DNA of 64,000 nt from Rhodanobacteraceae bacterium (GTDB lineage Bacteria; Pseudomonadota; Gammaproteobacteria; Xanthomonadales; Rhodanobacteraceae). Of this stretch, positions 33,637 through 42,194 are shown piece by piece (positions within the stretch are counted from its first letter, which is position 1; every line of letters begins with the position of its first letter). The notes beneath the pieces were generated by a model that was given only the letters and a program-made list of their open reading frames with translations, did no database searches and was not told the DNA's origin. The translations under genes and the position numbers were made by a program. The stretch lies in contig JAEUPP010000068.1 of assembly GCA_016790075.1 (NCBI GenBank), forward strand, positions 1 to 64,000, in the 5' to 3' direction.

Positions 33637-34290
33637 ATGGGCGCGTGGGGCACTGATCCGTTCGAAAACGACGCAGCCGCAGATTTCGTTGCGTTGTTGA
33701 GGCGTACAAGAAAAGCCAACCGCCTAGGCTTGATTCGCAATGCATTTGAAGAATGCGATAGAGTTTGCTTGCTGATCAAGCAGGGGAATATCACTTCGTC
33801 GTTGAGCGAAAGTGATATTGACGAACTGAAGTCAAGCCGACTTTTAAATCTTGAGTGGTATCGCCAAAATGGGCAAGAGTTTCCATTTCATGTCCTCCCG
33901 GAGTATGCGTCGGAGGAGGCATGGATAAAACACGCTAGTAGTCCTGTCGCGGTTGACGGCTCAGATGAAGCATTGCGAGCCATTGCGGCTGCTCAAATTT
34001 TGGCCGAAAACATTTGCGAGCGAACTGCCAACGGGCGCGCGGTGGCGTTGCCTGAGCTCACCACGGAACAACGCGCTGAATTGTCTGGTATCGCAATCAA
34101 CACACTTGAATGTGTCCTTACAAATGATGCGCTTGCGGAAGCGTGGGGACAGGAGTGGGGGGAAGTTTCGTCTGGAATATCACAGATGGTTAACGCGCTA
34201 ACGCCTAACTATGCGTTCAAGCCGACCGCGGAACAGGCTCTTGGCACAGACTGTGGCGCTTTGCGCCGCGGCGGATTAACACGGAGTTAG
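33637..34290 (+). CDS. cassette 7: DUF4259 domain protein
   Basis: 217 residues. The start MGAWGTDPFENDAAADFVAL is the DUF4259 signature (family of unknown function, often small and in mobile contexts). AA-rich helices follow (RAIAAAQILAENICERTANG). The reading frame does not stop before the attC: the last ~28 residues (from about NALTPNYAFKPTAEQ) are encoded by attC7, and the stop is supplied by the R' box of the next junction. Its C-terminus therefore changes with whichever cassette follows. Confidence 0.8.
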   Translation: MGAWGTDPFENDAAADFVALLRRTRKANRLGLIRNAFEECDRVCLLIKQGNITSSLSESDIDELKSSRLLNLEWYRQNGQEFPFHVLPEYASEEAWIKHASSPVAVDGSDEALRAIAAAQILAENICERTANGRAVALPELTTEQRAELSGIAINTLECVLTNDALAEAWGQEWGEVSSGISQMVNALTPNYAFKPTAEQALGTDCGALRRGGLTRS

Positions 34291-34292
34291 CG
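34203..34292 (+). repeat. attC7
   Basis: 90 bp, R'' GCCTAAC (34203-34209), R' GTTAGCG (34286-34292), arms TTCAAGCCGACCGCGG and CCGCGGCGGATTAA. Overlaps the 3' end of the DUF4259 gene. Confidence 0.85.
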
Positions 34293-34297
34293 TCCAC

Positions 34298-34696
34298 GTG
34301 AAGAACCTCCTCGGTCCTGCAGCGTTCGGAGTCACGTTGGCAGCCGTGTGCGCACTCAGCAGCGCCCAAGCAATCTTCATGCAGGGGGAGTTTGAGGCGG
34401 CGTGGGGAGCCAATGGCACGTTCCACTTTGCTCTCGCTATCGCGGCATTTGTCGGTCTACTTGGTGCGGCTTTCTTCTGGCTTGGCTCTCGTCGCTCACG
34501 CGTATCGGCTCCGCTGACTGCCTCGCTCCTTCTCGGATTTGGCGTGGCTGTTGCCTTCTTAGCCAGCCCACATCTCATCCCACTTGGCTTGTTCGGCAAG
34601 CTTTGGCTTCTCCCTTGGATTTTGCTTTGCGTACTCTCGGCGCTAGCTCCTGTAGTCTACCGCTCGATGTCTGTAGGCCGCGCAAGTGGTCGCTAA
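34298..34696 (+). CDS. cassette 8: membrane protein
   Basis: 132 residues from a GTG at 34298. An N-terminal hydrophobic segment (LLGPAAFGVTLAAVCALSSA) could be a signal or membrane anchor; three more follow (FALAIAAFVGLLGAAFFWLG, SLLLGFGVAVAFLASPHL, LPWILLCVLSALAPVVY). Basic C-terminus. Family unknown. Confidence 0.6.
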   Translation: MKNLLGPAAFGVTLAAVCALSSAQAIFMQGEFEAAWGANGTFHFALAIAAFVGLLGAAFFWLGSRRSRVSAPLTASLLLGFGVAVAFLASPHLIPLGLFGKLWLLPWILLCVLSALAPVVYRSMSVGRASGR

Positions 34697-34780
34697 CTAT
34701 GTGTTCAAGCCGAACGCCGAGGAAGTTGCGCGTATCATCCACACACCGTCGCATGGCGGCGGCTTAACACGGCGTTAGGC
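34691..34780 (+). repeat. attC8
   Basis: 90 bp, R'' CGCTAAC (34691-34697), exact partner of the GTTAGCG that opens cassette 8, R' GTTAGGC (34774-34780), arms GTTCAAGCCGAACGCCG and GGCGGCGGCTTAACACGG. Confidence 0.88.
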
Positions 34781-34816
34781 ATCAGAAGGGTGCCGTCGAG
34801 AAGTTGAGGGATATCC

Positions 34817-36379
34817 ATGATGCATCCTCATCAGCGTTTCGCGATCGCTACAATCCTCACACTCATCGCCATGTTCTTGAATGGCTGCGCAAGTGACCGG
34901 CTTACTCAATACGATCACAGTTGGGCAACCAACGTTACTGCGTTTGAGCGCGAAATCCGAGATCTTCAGTCCGCACTGGAAATTCCCGGTCTTGCCTATG
35001 TGATCGTCAAAGATGGCGCACCCATTGCGTCGAACGCATTCGGTTCCGTGCAGGGAGCGCCTGCGGAGGCTTTCACCACTCATACGCCTCTGCGTATCGC
35101 CTCGGTAACAAAGTCGTTCACCGCAATTGTTGCTATGCAACTCGTCGAGGAGGGACGGCTGGACCTGGACGCACCAGCACGCCACTACGTTCCGGATTTG
35201 AAGCTGCCGGACGATGTGCTAGTTAGGCATTTATTGACGCACACGTCTGAAGGCGATGTCGGCGAGGAGTACGTTTACGGAAGCACGCGTTACGCCATGC
35301 TCGGCCCGATCATCGAAGCAATTACCGAGCGCAACCTCGATCAGACGCTGCGCGAACGCATACTCAAACGCGCGGGAATGCAGGTGTATCCATCCCCCGC
35401 GCTGGGCGCTCATGCAGGCTTGGTATCGACGACTGACGATATGGGCGCTTTCCTCGCGTCAATCGGTAATGGCTTGCTGCTGAGATCGTCGTCACTAGAA
35501 CGACTCGCCCTGCCATCCCGGTCGACAACCGGTGCAGCGCTTCCGGTAAGTCTGGGCTTTTTCACGCAGACCGTGCAGGGGCAGCGCGTCATCTGGAGCT
35601 TTGGTCAGGACGATCCTGAGCACTCGGGCGCGTTGCTGGTGCATCTGCCAGAGCGCGGTCTCTCGCTCTTTGTACTCGCCAACGCCAATGTGCTGAGTGA
35701 CCCATTTCGCCTGCTGATGGGTGATGTCTCGAAATCGCCTTTCGCGATGAGCTTCTTGCGATTGTTTGCTTTCTCCGAGCCCGGCGGTCCGTGGTTGCGT
35801 CCCGAGCGTGATGCGGTCGATCTGGCAAAGGATCTGACAGATCTCGAGGGGCGAGTGTCGTACAGGTACCGTGATGAGTTAATAGGGTGGGCGTTGATCG
35901 ACCTTTGGACAGGGCGTACTGCCGATGCGCAGCATAAGCTCGACATCGCTTCTGCTCGATATCACAGCCCCGAACTTCCCGATCCCATTGTTCATTTCGC
36001 CGCACTTCGGCTTCCCAATGAGCAAACCAAGGAGTCGGCCATACAGATCGGCGAGCAATTGCTGACCCGGCATCCAGACAATCGCTGGATGTTGTTGGCG
36101 CAGGCCTACCTGCTGCAGCAACGAGCGCAATTCGAGAAGTCCTCAGCATGCTTCCACCGGATTCTCAACCTGCCAAATCAGGAGCCTGATTTCATAGGTC
36201 GCCTGTTCAAGGTATGGAGTTGGATGGCGCTTGCCCAAATGAGTGAAGGGCGCGATCCAGCGCAGGCGCAACGCTACCTTCAGGAAATAGTAGGCAGCGG
36301 CATCACAGGCGACATGCTCGAAGAGGCGAAACGTATGTTGAATCGTCTTGAGCAGGCACATACCAATGGGGGTAGATGA
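34817..36379 (+). CDS. cassette 9: lipoprotein serine hydrolase, class C beta-lactamase family
   Basis: 520 residues, very large for a cassette gene. N-terminal lipoprotein signal with lipobox LNGC (Cys24). The PBP/class C fold is shown by SVTK at residues 96-99, YGS at 154-156 in VYGSTRYAMLG, and EHSG near residue 275 in the place of the third motif. After ~residue 320 comes a ~190-residue helical region with TPR-like repeats (WALIDLWTGRTADAQHKL and LAQAYLLQQRAQFEKSSACF). Most members of this broad family are esterases or D-aminopeptidases, so beta-lactam resistance is not established. Its attC has a degenerate R'' box. Confidence 0.85.
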   Translation: MMHPHQRFAIATILTLIAMFLNGCASDRLTQYDHSWATNVTAFEREIRDLQSALEIPGLAYVIVKDGAPIASNAFGSVQGAPAEAFTTHTPLRIASVTKSFTAIVAMQLVEEGRLDLDAPARHYVPDLKLPDDVLVRHLLTHTSEGDVGEEYVYGSTRYAMLGPIIEAITERNLDQTLRERILKRAGMQVYPSPALGAHAGLVSTTDDMGAFLASIGNGLLLRSSSLERLALPSRSTTGAALPVSLGFFTQTVQGQRVIWSFGQDDPEHSGALLVHLPERGLSLFVLANANVLSDPFRLLMGDVSKSPFAMSFLRLFAFSEPGGPWLRPERDAVDLAKDLTDLEGRVSYRYRDELIGWALIDLWTGRTADAQHKLDIASARYHSPELPDPIVHFAALRLPNEQTKESAIQIGEQLLTRHPDNRWMLLAQAYLLQQRAQFEKSSACFHRILNLPNQEPDFIGRLFKVWSWMALAQMSEGRDPAQAQRYLQEIVGSGITGDMLEEAKRMLNRLEQAHTNGGR

Positions 36380-36380
36380 T

Positions 36381-36440
36381 GCCGAATAAATCATTCAAGC
36401 CGGCGCAGCTTCGCGGCGCGGCTCAATTCAGGCGTTAGGC
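36381..36440 (+). repeat. attC9
   Basis: 60 bp. R'' is degenerate (GCCGAAT, 36381-36387, versus expected GCCTAAC); the stem CCGGCGCAGC-TTC-GCGGCGCGG and R' GTTAGGC (36434-36440) are normal. May recombine poorly, which would help to fix this large cassette. Confidence 0.75.
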
Positions 36441-36448
36441 CTCATCAA

Positions 36449-36844
36449 ATGAGCATTCGCTTCCGCGCCGCCTCTTCAAATCTTTCCCCTGCTGCAATAG
36501 CGGCAATTCGAAAAGTATGTGATCTTTCTATCGGGGATCTGCGCACACGGGCGGCGAGAGCAGAGTGGCTCTTTGAAATCGAGGTGTTTGCAGGTGAGTG
36601 GCCTCGTAGCAAGCCGCGCCTCGTTCTTTTGCTCAAAGATATTCAGAACGGCATTCTTCCCCTCACCGTATCGGAGTATTCGGACACAGACGGCGAAGAC
36701 GATCCCCTTTCAATTGAAGAGGCCTTTGCGAGGGTCCAGTTCTTTCGACATATCGCGCTAGAGCAAGATATGCTTTCACAATTGCAAGCCGGCTATATCT
36801 CCACCCGAGAAGAGTATGAACCGCCGGGCGAAGACGAGGCGTAA
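36449..36844 (+). CDS. cassette 10: hypothetical protein
   Basis: 131 residues, ATG at 36449. Helical N-terminus (SPAAIAAIRKVCDLSIGDLR), a strand-rich middle (LFEIEVFAGEWPRSKPRLVL) and an acidic tail (EEYEPPGEDEA) that ends within the R'' box of attC10. No family recognised. Confidence 0.6.
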   Translation: MSIRFRAASSNLSPAAIAAIRKVCDLSIGDLRTRAARAEWLFEIEVFAGEWPRSKPRLVLLLKDIQNGILPLTVSEYSDTDGEDDPLSIEEAFARVQFFRHIALEQDMLSQLQAGYISTREEYEPPGEDEA

Positions 36845-36919
36845 CAACGCGTTCCCGAGGGGCGCTTCAGTCGCCGCCAAGAGGCGGCTCCCTCGCGCCC
36901 CTGAGCGCGGGCGTTAGGG
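36839..36919 (+). repeat. attC10
   Basis: 81 bp, R'' GCGTAAC (36839-36845), R' GTTAGGG (36913-36919), arms GAGGGGCGCTTCAG and CGCGCCCCTGAGCG around a GCCGCCAAGAGGCGGC inner hairpin; another attC lineage. Confidence 0.8.
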
Positions 36920-36924
36920 CTCAG

Positions 36925-37179
36925 ATGAAGGTCGTCGCACAAGAATCGTGGGCTTGGACGTTGTATGGCGATGAGTCCGATGCGCTTTATCTTTCCGTCC
37001 TGTGCGGTACCGTCGGCCTCTTCACCGTAGATTTCCAACTCGATGAGCACGAGGTTTCAAGGTTTCGCGCTGCCGGCGATTCCGCCGTTCAAGAGTTGGC
37101 GGATCGTGTCCGCTCGGAGCCATCCAAGCACCTGGCCAGGCACATCGACAACTTCAAGCTGGCTGCTTCATTCGAGTAG
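36925..37179 (+). CDS. cassette 11: hypothetical protein
   Basis: 84 residues, ATG at 36925. Beta strands (SWAWTLYGDESDALYLSVLC, LFTVDFQLDEHEV) then one helix (AGDSAVQELADRVRSEP). It resembles single-domain immunity-like or SMI-type small proteins in general style only. Last cassette of the array. Confidence 0.6.
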   Translation: MKVVAQESWAWTLYGDESDALYLSVLCGTVGLFTVDFQLDEHEVSRFRAAGDSAVQELADRVRSEPSKHLARHIDNFKLAASFE

Positions 37180-37209
37180 CCTATGCTCCTTTGCAGGCGG
37201 GGCTCTGAG

Positions 37210-37282
37210 CCCTAACTACTCGTTCAAGCGGCAGAATCAATCGCGAAGCGATTGATTCTGCCGCTTAACTCAGGCGTTGAAG
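37210..37282 (+). repeat. attC11, containing a 19-bp perfect palindrome
   Basis: R'' CCCTAAC (37210-37216), R' GTTGAAG (37276-37282). The stem 37226-37266 is AAGCGGCAGAATCAATCGC, loop GAA, then the exact complement. Normal attC stems carry unpaired bases; here there are none. It marks the right end of the array and may also act as a hairpin terminator. Confidence 0.85.
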
Positions 37283-37784
37283 CTGTAGAAAAACCTGTTT
37301 TCCGTACGAGCCAAGCGCTCAATTCGCGGATGCCGTCAATATTTGTGCCGGGCCTTTTCCCTGGGGCTATAACATCCCGGGGCTACAACATGCTGACTGA
37401 CCATACTGCATCGACAGTCTGGCCGGATGTGGCTACGGGTACTGCGTCGGCGCAGTACCCGCCATCGCGGGATCCGGGGGCGCTTCAACGGCCGGGGATG
37501 TTGCCGGATTTCGTTGCGTCAGATCGTCCATCCCTGTCCAATCCAACGCCTCGCGTTCCGGCTTGATACAGGAGCAGGATGCGTTAGTAGCGCGGGTCCG
37601 GATCTGTGCACACTGACCTGCAGAGACCCAACAACTGGCTGGCCAGTGTTGATCCGGACGTGCTCGACGCATTGATCCGGCAGCGTATTGCAGCCATGGA
37701 GCTGCCACGCGTGCGCCGGGCCGTTTGAAACCAATTTGATCCCGTTCCGGCAGGATGCTGCCATCCCGTTTTCGTGGGTGTGAC
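37283..37784. other. post-integron spacer with a possible small ORF
   Basis: No firm gene. A 40-codon frame at 37606-37728 (GTG start, LQRPNNWLASVDPDVLDALI and a basic tail) reads like protein but has no ribosome-binding site and may be a gene remnant. A GGGGCTATAACATCCCGGGGCTACAACAT near-repeat lies at about 37362-37391. No attC remains here. Confidence 0.35.
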
Positions 37785-38333
37785 ATGACGAATGTTCGTT
37801 GGGTGCACTGGCGTGCGGCTGCGTGGCTGGCGCTGGTACTGGGTGCGGCATTGCTGTTGCTGTGTTATCCAGATTGGCGTTCGGCCGACGTCTGGCGCGA
37901 GACGCTGCAGGGCTGGGGGCCGTGGGTGTGGCCAGCGGCAGTGGCGGCTCAACTGGTACTGGCCCTGCTGATGATTCCTACGCTACCGATGGTCGCTGCG
38001 CTCGCGCTGCTGCTGCCCGCGCCGATGGCGCTGGCCCTGGCGATGCTTGGTGTGCTTGCTTCCGCAATCGCTATCTACGCCGCTGCCCACGGCGCCGGCC
38101 TGACTCAGCTGGCTGCGTCGGTGGAGCGTGCAGCCCCGCTGCGCCTGTGGATCGCCCGCCGTGGTGCTCTGGCACTGATGCTGTGGTGCCTGGCGCCATT
38201 CCTGCCCAGCGACGCTGGCTGTTATCTGGCAGCCAGCGCACGCATGCCGTTGCACCATTACCTTGGCGCGGTGCTGGCCGGCGAGCTGGTGCTTTGTTCA
38301 TCGGTCGTGTTCGGTATTGCAGCAATGCAATGA
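37785..38333 (+). CDS. VTT-domain (TVP38/DedA-like) membrane protein
   Basis: 182 residues from the ATG at 37785. Several membrane helices (AAWLALVLGAALLLLCYPDW, LLMIPTLPMVAALALLLPAP, MLGVLASAIAIYAAAHGAGL) and the family pattern of a re-entrant region before MLWCLAPFLPSDAGCYLAAS. VTT proteins include lipid scramblases/flippases and the undecaprenyl-phosphate recycling DedA group; exact role unknown. It stops 36 bp before the minisatellite. Confidence 0.7.
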   Translation: MTNVRWVHWRAAAWLALVLGAALLLLCYPDWRSADVWRETLQGWGPWVWPAAVAAQLVLALLMIPTLPMVAALALLLPAPMALALAMLGVLASAIAIYAAAHGAGLTQLAASVERAAPLRLWIARRGALALMLWCLAPFLPSDAGCYLAASARMPLHHYLGAVLAGELVLCSSVVFGIAAMQ

Positions 38334-38369
38334 CGGCTTCCTGCCGCGTGGCCATGGACGGCATACCCA

Positions 38370-38725
38370 AGATTCAGGGACACCCAGAGATTCAGGGACA
38401 CCCAGAGATTCAGGGACACCCAGCAGATTCAGGGACACCCAGCAGATTCAGGGACACCCAACAGATTCAGGGACACCCAACAGATTCAGGGACACCCAAC
38501 AGATTCAGGGACACCCAACAGATTCAGGGACACCCAGCAGATTCAGGGACACCCAGCAGATTCAGGGACACCCAGCAGATTCAGGGACACCCAGCAGATT
38601 CAGGAGATTCAGGGACACCCAGAGATTCAGGGACACCCAGAGATTCGGGGACACCCAGAGATTCAGGGACACCCAGCAGATTCAGGGACACCCAACAGAT
38701 TCAGGGACACCCAACAGGTTCCGAA
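38370..38725. repeat. minisatellite of ~19 units, AGATTCAGGGACACCCAG(C)
   Basis: About 19 head-to-tail copies of an 18/19-bp unit. Variants fall into blocks: CCCAGAG, CCCAGCAG and CCCAACAG junctions, one copy with a GGGGACA change and one truncated copy (AGATTCAGG followed directly by AGATTC near 38605). Block arrangement indicates expansion by slippage or unequal crossover. It lies between convergent genes, and its right end overlaps the purN stop. Confidence 0.95.
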
Positions 38726-39375
38726 CCCCAGGCCGCTACGCGCAGCGGGTGCTCCAACGGCAAGCCGTCGAAATACACGCCGTCATCGCGAAGCTCTACG
38801 CGGCCCTCTGCTATCCATTGAACACAGTGGCACAGCAGTGCATGTTCCTGCGGCAACAGGCGCGCGGCCAGGGAGTCGGGATCATCGCCGGGCTGGATCG
38901 CGATTTCGCAGCAGGCCAGCAGCGGGCCGCCGTCGAGTTCGGCCGTGACGAAGTGCACGCTGGCGCCGTGCAGGTGGTCGCCGGCTTCGATCGCGCGCTG
39001 GTGGGTATGCAGGCCGGGGTATTTCGGCAGCAGCGAGGGATGGATATTGATAATGCGGCCGGCCCAGGGCGCGAGCACCGTGCCATCGAGGACACGCATG
39101 AAACCGGCCAGCACGAGCAGGTCGGGGGCATAGGCGGTGATGCGTCGGAACAGCTCGGCGTCGTAGCTGGCCCGGTCCGGTATGCTGCGGGGATCGAGTG
39201 CCAGCGTCGGAATGCCGGCCGCTTCGGCGTGGCGCAAGCCTTGCGCAGCGACCTTGTTGCTCGCGACGAGCGCAATTTCTATCGGAAGCCGGCCCTCGCG
39301 CTGCGCCGCGATCAGGGCTTGCAGATTGGACCCGCGGCCCGAGATCAGCACCGCAACGCGCAGTGGCTTGGGCAT
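38701..39375 (-). CDS. purN: phosphoribosylglycinamide formyltransferase PurN
   Basis: 224 residues. Folate-dependent formylation of GAR in purine synthesis. Seen: VAVLISGRGSNLQALI at the N-terminus, LAGFMRVL, INIHPSLLPKYPGLHTHQRA (catalytic Asn/His), GASVHFVTAELDGGPLL with the catalytic Asp. The last residues (SEPVGCP) and the stop TGA come from the minisatellite, so the repeat has extended into the gene. Start overlaps the purM stop (TGATG). Confidence 0.95.
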   Translation of the reverse strand: MPKPLRVAVLISGRGSNLQALIAAQREGRLPIEIALVASNKVAAQGLRHAEAAGIPTLALDPRSIPDRASYDAELFRRITAYAPDLLVLAGFMRVLDGTVLAPWAGRIINIHPSLLPKYPGLHTHQRAIEAGDHLHGASVHFVTAELDGGPLLACCEIAIQPGDDPDSLAARLLPQEHALLCHCVQWIAEGRVELRDDGVYFDGLPLEHPLRVAAWGSEPVGCP

Positions 39376-40412
39376 CAGCGGATCAGTACGCGATCGTCGC
39401 CAGGGGAGGCGATGATTTCGCCGATCTGCCAGGCCGGAAGATTGAGTTTCTGCAGCGCAGCCAGGGTGGTGGCGGCATCATCGCGGGCGACGATCAGGGT
39501 ATAGCCTATGCCGCAGTTGAAGGTGCGCCACATTTCCTCGCGCGCCACATTGCCTTCGCGCTGCAGCCAGTCGAACAGCGGCGGCAGGGTCCAGCTGCTG
39601 CTGTCCAGGGAAATGCCCAGCGTATCGGGCACGACGCGGATGATGTTTTCCTTGAGGCCGCCGCCGGTGATATGGGCCATGCCCTTGATCGGCTGCTCGG
39701 CGAGCAGTTGCAGTATGGGCTTCACATAAATCGTGGTTGGCGCCATCAGCGCATCGGCCAGCGCGACGCCGCCGATATCGAGATCGAACGGGCTACCGGC
39801 ACGGGCGACGATGCGTCGGATCAGCGAATAGCCGTTGGAGTGGGCGCCGCTGGAGGCGATGCCGATGATCACGTCGCCGGCCTGCAGGCGGCTGCCGTCG
39901 ATCAGGCGGGACTTTTCGACCGCCCCGACGCAGAAGCCGGCCAGGTCGTATTCACCAGGGCCGTACATGTCCGGCATTTCCGCGGTTTCGCCGCCGATCA
40001 GCGCACAGCCGGCAAGTTCGCAGCCCTTGGCGATACCGCCGACCACGGCGACGGTGGTGTCCACGTCGAGCTTGCCGGTGGCGAAGTAGTCGAGAAAGAA
40101 CAACGCCTCTGCACCTTGCACCAGTACATCGTTGACGCACATGCCGACCAGGTCTATGCCAATGCTGTCGTGGCGGTTCAGGATCTGGGCCAGCTTGAGC
40201 TTGGTGCCGACGCCGTCGGTGCCGGAAACGAGCACGGGTTCCTTGTAGCGCCCGGCCAGCTCGAACAGGGCACCGAAGCCGCCGAGGCCGGCCATGACTT
40301 CCTTGCGGAAGGTGCGGGCGACCAGCGGCTTGATGCGTTCCACCACTTCGTTGCCGGCATCGATGTCGACCCCGGCGTCGCGGTAGGTCAGGGCGGTCTT
40401 GGGATCGGACAT
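39375..40412 (-). CDS. purM: phosphoribosylformylglycinamidine cyclo-ligase PurM
   Basis: 345 residues from the ATG at 40412. AIR synthase: [55 protein letters not shown] (ATP/PurM fold) and [16 protein letters not shown]. Encoded upstream of purN with one-base overlap. Divergent from the DUF2066 gene. Confidence 0.96.
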   Translation of the reverse strand: MSDPKTALTYRDAGVDIDAGNEVVERIKPLVARTFRKEVMAGLGGFGALFELAGRYKEPVLVSGTDGVGTKLKLAQILNRHDSIGIDLVGMCVNDVLVQGAEALFFLDYFATGKLDVDTTVAVVGGIAKGCELAGCALIGGETAEMPDMYGPGEYDLAGFCVGAVEKSRLIDGSRLQAGDVIIGIASSGAHSNGYSLIRRIVARAGSPFDLDIGGVALADALMAPTTIYVKPILQLLAEQPIKGMAHITGGGLKENIIRVVPDTLGISLDSSSWTLPPLFDWLQREGNVAREEMWRTFNCGIGYTLIVARDDAATTLAALQKLNLPAWQIGEIIASPGDDRVLIR

Positions 40413-40541
40413 GGGCGGGCCGGGCTGGGCAAAAAAGGGGCGCAATCATACCAGCGGTGATCGCTGCACGGCGGAGCCGGTGCATGGACGCCGCCGCGGG
40501 CTTTGGGCAGACTTGGCCGGAATCCGATCGCCGACTAGGGA

Positions 40542-41624
40542 ATGTCCGTGGGTTACGCCCGCTTGTTTGCCTTGCTGTTTGCCGTTGCAGGCCTGTTGTC
40601 ATTCGGCGGCGTGGTCCGGGCGCAGTCCGCCTCGGCCAACCTCTATGCTGGCGAAGTGCCGGTGCCGGACCAGTCGGACGAACAGCGTGTGATTGCGCTG
40701 AAGAGCGCCCTGGCCCAGGTCGTCGTCAAGCTGAGCGGCGATCGCGATGCGGCCAGCAGCGAAGCCATCGCAAAACTGATCGAATCGGCCGAGCGTTATG
40801 TGCAGCAGTACAGCTACCGGCAGGACGTGGCGAATGTCGATGGTCAGCCGCTGCTGCGGCTAAGCCTGGTGGCGAGTTTCGACAAGGCGGCACTGGACCG
40901 GGTGCTGCGTGAGCGCGGCCTGCGCGTCTGGACTCCGGCCGCGCGTGCGCCCGTGGTCACCTGGCTCGCGCTGGACGATGGCAACGGGCCGCGGCTGCTG
41001 GACGCAAGCGACCCGGCCGGGCGCGCCATGCAGCAGGCGGCCGAGCAGCGCGGCGTCAGCCTGGTCTGGCCGCGGCTCGATACCCCCGACCAGGCGCAGA
41101 CCACGGCGCAGATCGTCTGGGAAGGCGATGTCACGACCCTGAGCGCCGATGCGGCCCGCTACCAGACCGACACGGTATTGATCGGCCAACTGCGCCGCGT
41201 CGGCGATGCCTGGTCCGCGCGCTGGACCCTGGCGCTGGGCGGGCAGGCTCAGCCGGTCTGGGAAACACGCGATGCGGATCTTGTTGCCACCTTGTCCGGT
41301 GGTGCTGAAGGAGCCATCGACCGCACGCGGGGACGTTCGTCGGCCGCCGCGGAGGAACGCCGCATCACGCCTGCCAAGGTATGGATCAGCGGGCTGAGTT
41401 CAGCGCAGGACTATGCGCGGCTGTTCGAGACGCTGGGCAGCAACGAGCTGGTGCGTGAATTTCGTCCGGAGCAGGCGCGTGGCGATGGACTGCTGATCAA
41501 ACTGACCTTGAATCTGGCACTGGACCGCTGGCTGGCCTATCTGCCACCCGACGGTGCGCTGCGCGTCGTCAATGCGGCACCGCCGATCGACGGCGTGGAG
41601 GCGACGCTGGCGCTGAACCCCTGA
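40542..41624 (+). CDS. DUF2066 family secreted protein
   Basis: 360 residues, signal peptide (LFALLFAVAGLLSFGGVVRA). The N-terminal DUF2066 region: LYAGEVPVPDQSDEQRVIAL and VQQYSYRQ. Family found in gammaproteobacteria next to purM/purN and hda; function unknown. Stop lies 3 bp from the next gene, so it heads an operon with pgsA-like, perM-like and hda genes. Confidence 0.85.
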   Translation: MSVGYARLFALLFAVAGLLSFGGVVRAQSASANLYAGEVPVPDQSDEQRVIALKSALAQVVVKLSGDRDAASSEAIAKLIESAERYVQQYSYRQDVANVDGQPLLRLSLVASFDKAALDRVLRERGLRVWTPAARAPVVTWLALDDGNGPRLLDASDPAGRAMQQAAEQRGVSLVWPRLDTPDQAQTTAQIVWEGDVTTLSADAARYQTDTVLIGQLRRVGDAWSARWTLALGGQAQPVWETRDADLVATLSGGAEGAIDRTRGRSSAAAEERRITPAKVWISGLSSAQDYARLFETLGSNELVREFRPEQARGDGLLIKLTLNLALDRWLAYLPPDGALRVVNAAPPIDGVEATLALNP

Positions 41625-41627
41625 CGC

Positions 41628-42194
41628 ATGCGCCATATCCCCAATCTGCTGACGCTGCTACGTATGCTGCTGACGGTGCCGTTGGCCTGGCTGCTGCGTG
41701 ACGGACGTTTCGATGCGGCTTTGATCGTGGCGCTGGTGGCTGGATTCAGCGATGCGCTGGATGGCTTTCTGGCCAAGCGGTTTTCCTGGCAGAGCCGGTT
41801 GGGCGGGTTGCTTGATCCGGTCGCCGACAAGTTGCTGCTCGTTGCCTGTTTCGTCGGGCTGGCCCAGGTTGGCGCCTTGCCCTGGTGGCTGGCAGCGCTG
41901 GTGATAGGGCGGGATGTACTCATCGTGTCCGGTGCCGTCGCCTATCACAATCTGGTTGGACCGCTGGATGCGGCGCCCAGCGCGCTGAGCAAGCTGACGA
42001 CAGTGCTGCAGATCATGCTGGTGCTGGCGACGCTGCTGCATTTGTCGCGTTTTGCGGAGTGGCCGGCCTGGCTCAATCTGGCACTGTTGGCGGCGGTCAT
42101 GTTCGCCACACTGGCCAGTGGTATCGACTATGTGGTGCGCTGGTCGATCAAGGCCTGGCGCGAAACGCATTCTCAACGGAGTGGCTCGCAATGA
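41628..42194 (+). CDS. CDP-alcohol phosphatidyltransferase (PgsA-like)
   Basis: 188 residues, membrane-embedded. The CDP-OH-P signature is present as SDALDGFLAKRF-(x)-LGGLLDPVADK, with the four Asp positions and the Gly intact. Size fits phosphatidylglycerophosphate synthase (about 180 residues), but a second pgsA elsewhere cannot be excluded. Overlaps the next gene by ATGA. Confidence 0.9.
   Translation: MRHIPNLLTLLRMLLTVPLAWLLRDGRFDAALIVALVAGFSDALDGFLAKRFSWQSRLGGLLDPVADKLLLVACFVGLAQVGALPWWLAALVIGRDVLIVSGAVAYHNLVGPLDAAPSALSKLTTVLQIMLVLATLLHLSRFAEWPAWLNLALLAAVMFATLASGIDYVVRWSIKAWRETHSQRSGSQ

Noticed and set aside
34817-36379. Antibiotic-resistance beta-lactamase
   Set aside because: Motifs place it in the broad class C/PBP family, but most such lipoproteins with repeat tails are not resistance enzymes; no evidence for drug hydrolysis.
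30585-37282. CRISPR or prophage remnants
   Set aside because: The recurring elements are attC sites with GTTRRRY/RYYYAAC boxes; no phage structural gene is present.
38370-38725. CRISPR array
   Set aside because: Units are head-to-tail with no spacers and only 18-19 bp long.
38263-39504. ORF encoding SGTPRD/DTQQIQGHP repeats
   Set aside because: Produced by the minisatellite read in frame; no start signal, and continues antisense to purN.
39198-40460. 420-codon plus-strand ORF
   Set aside because: Antisense to purM and purN.
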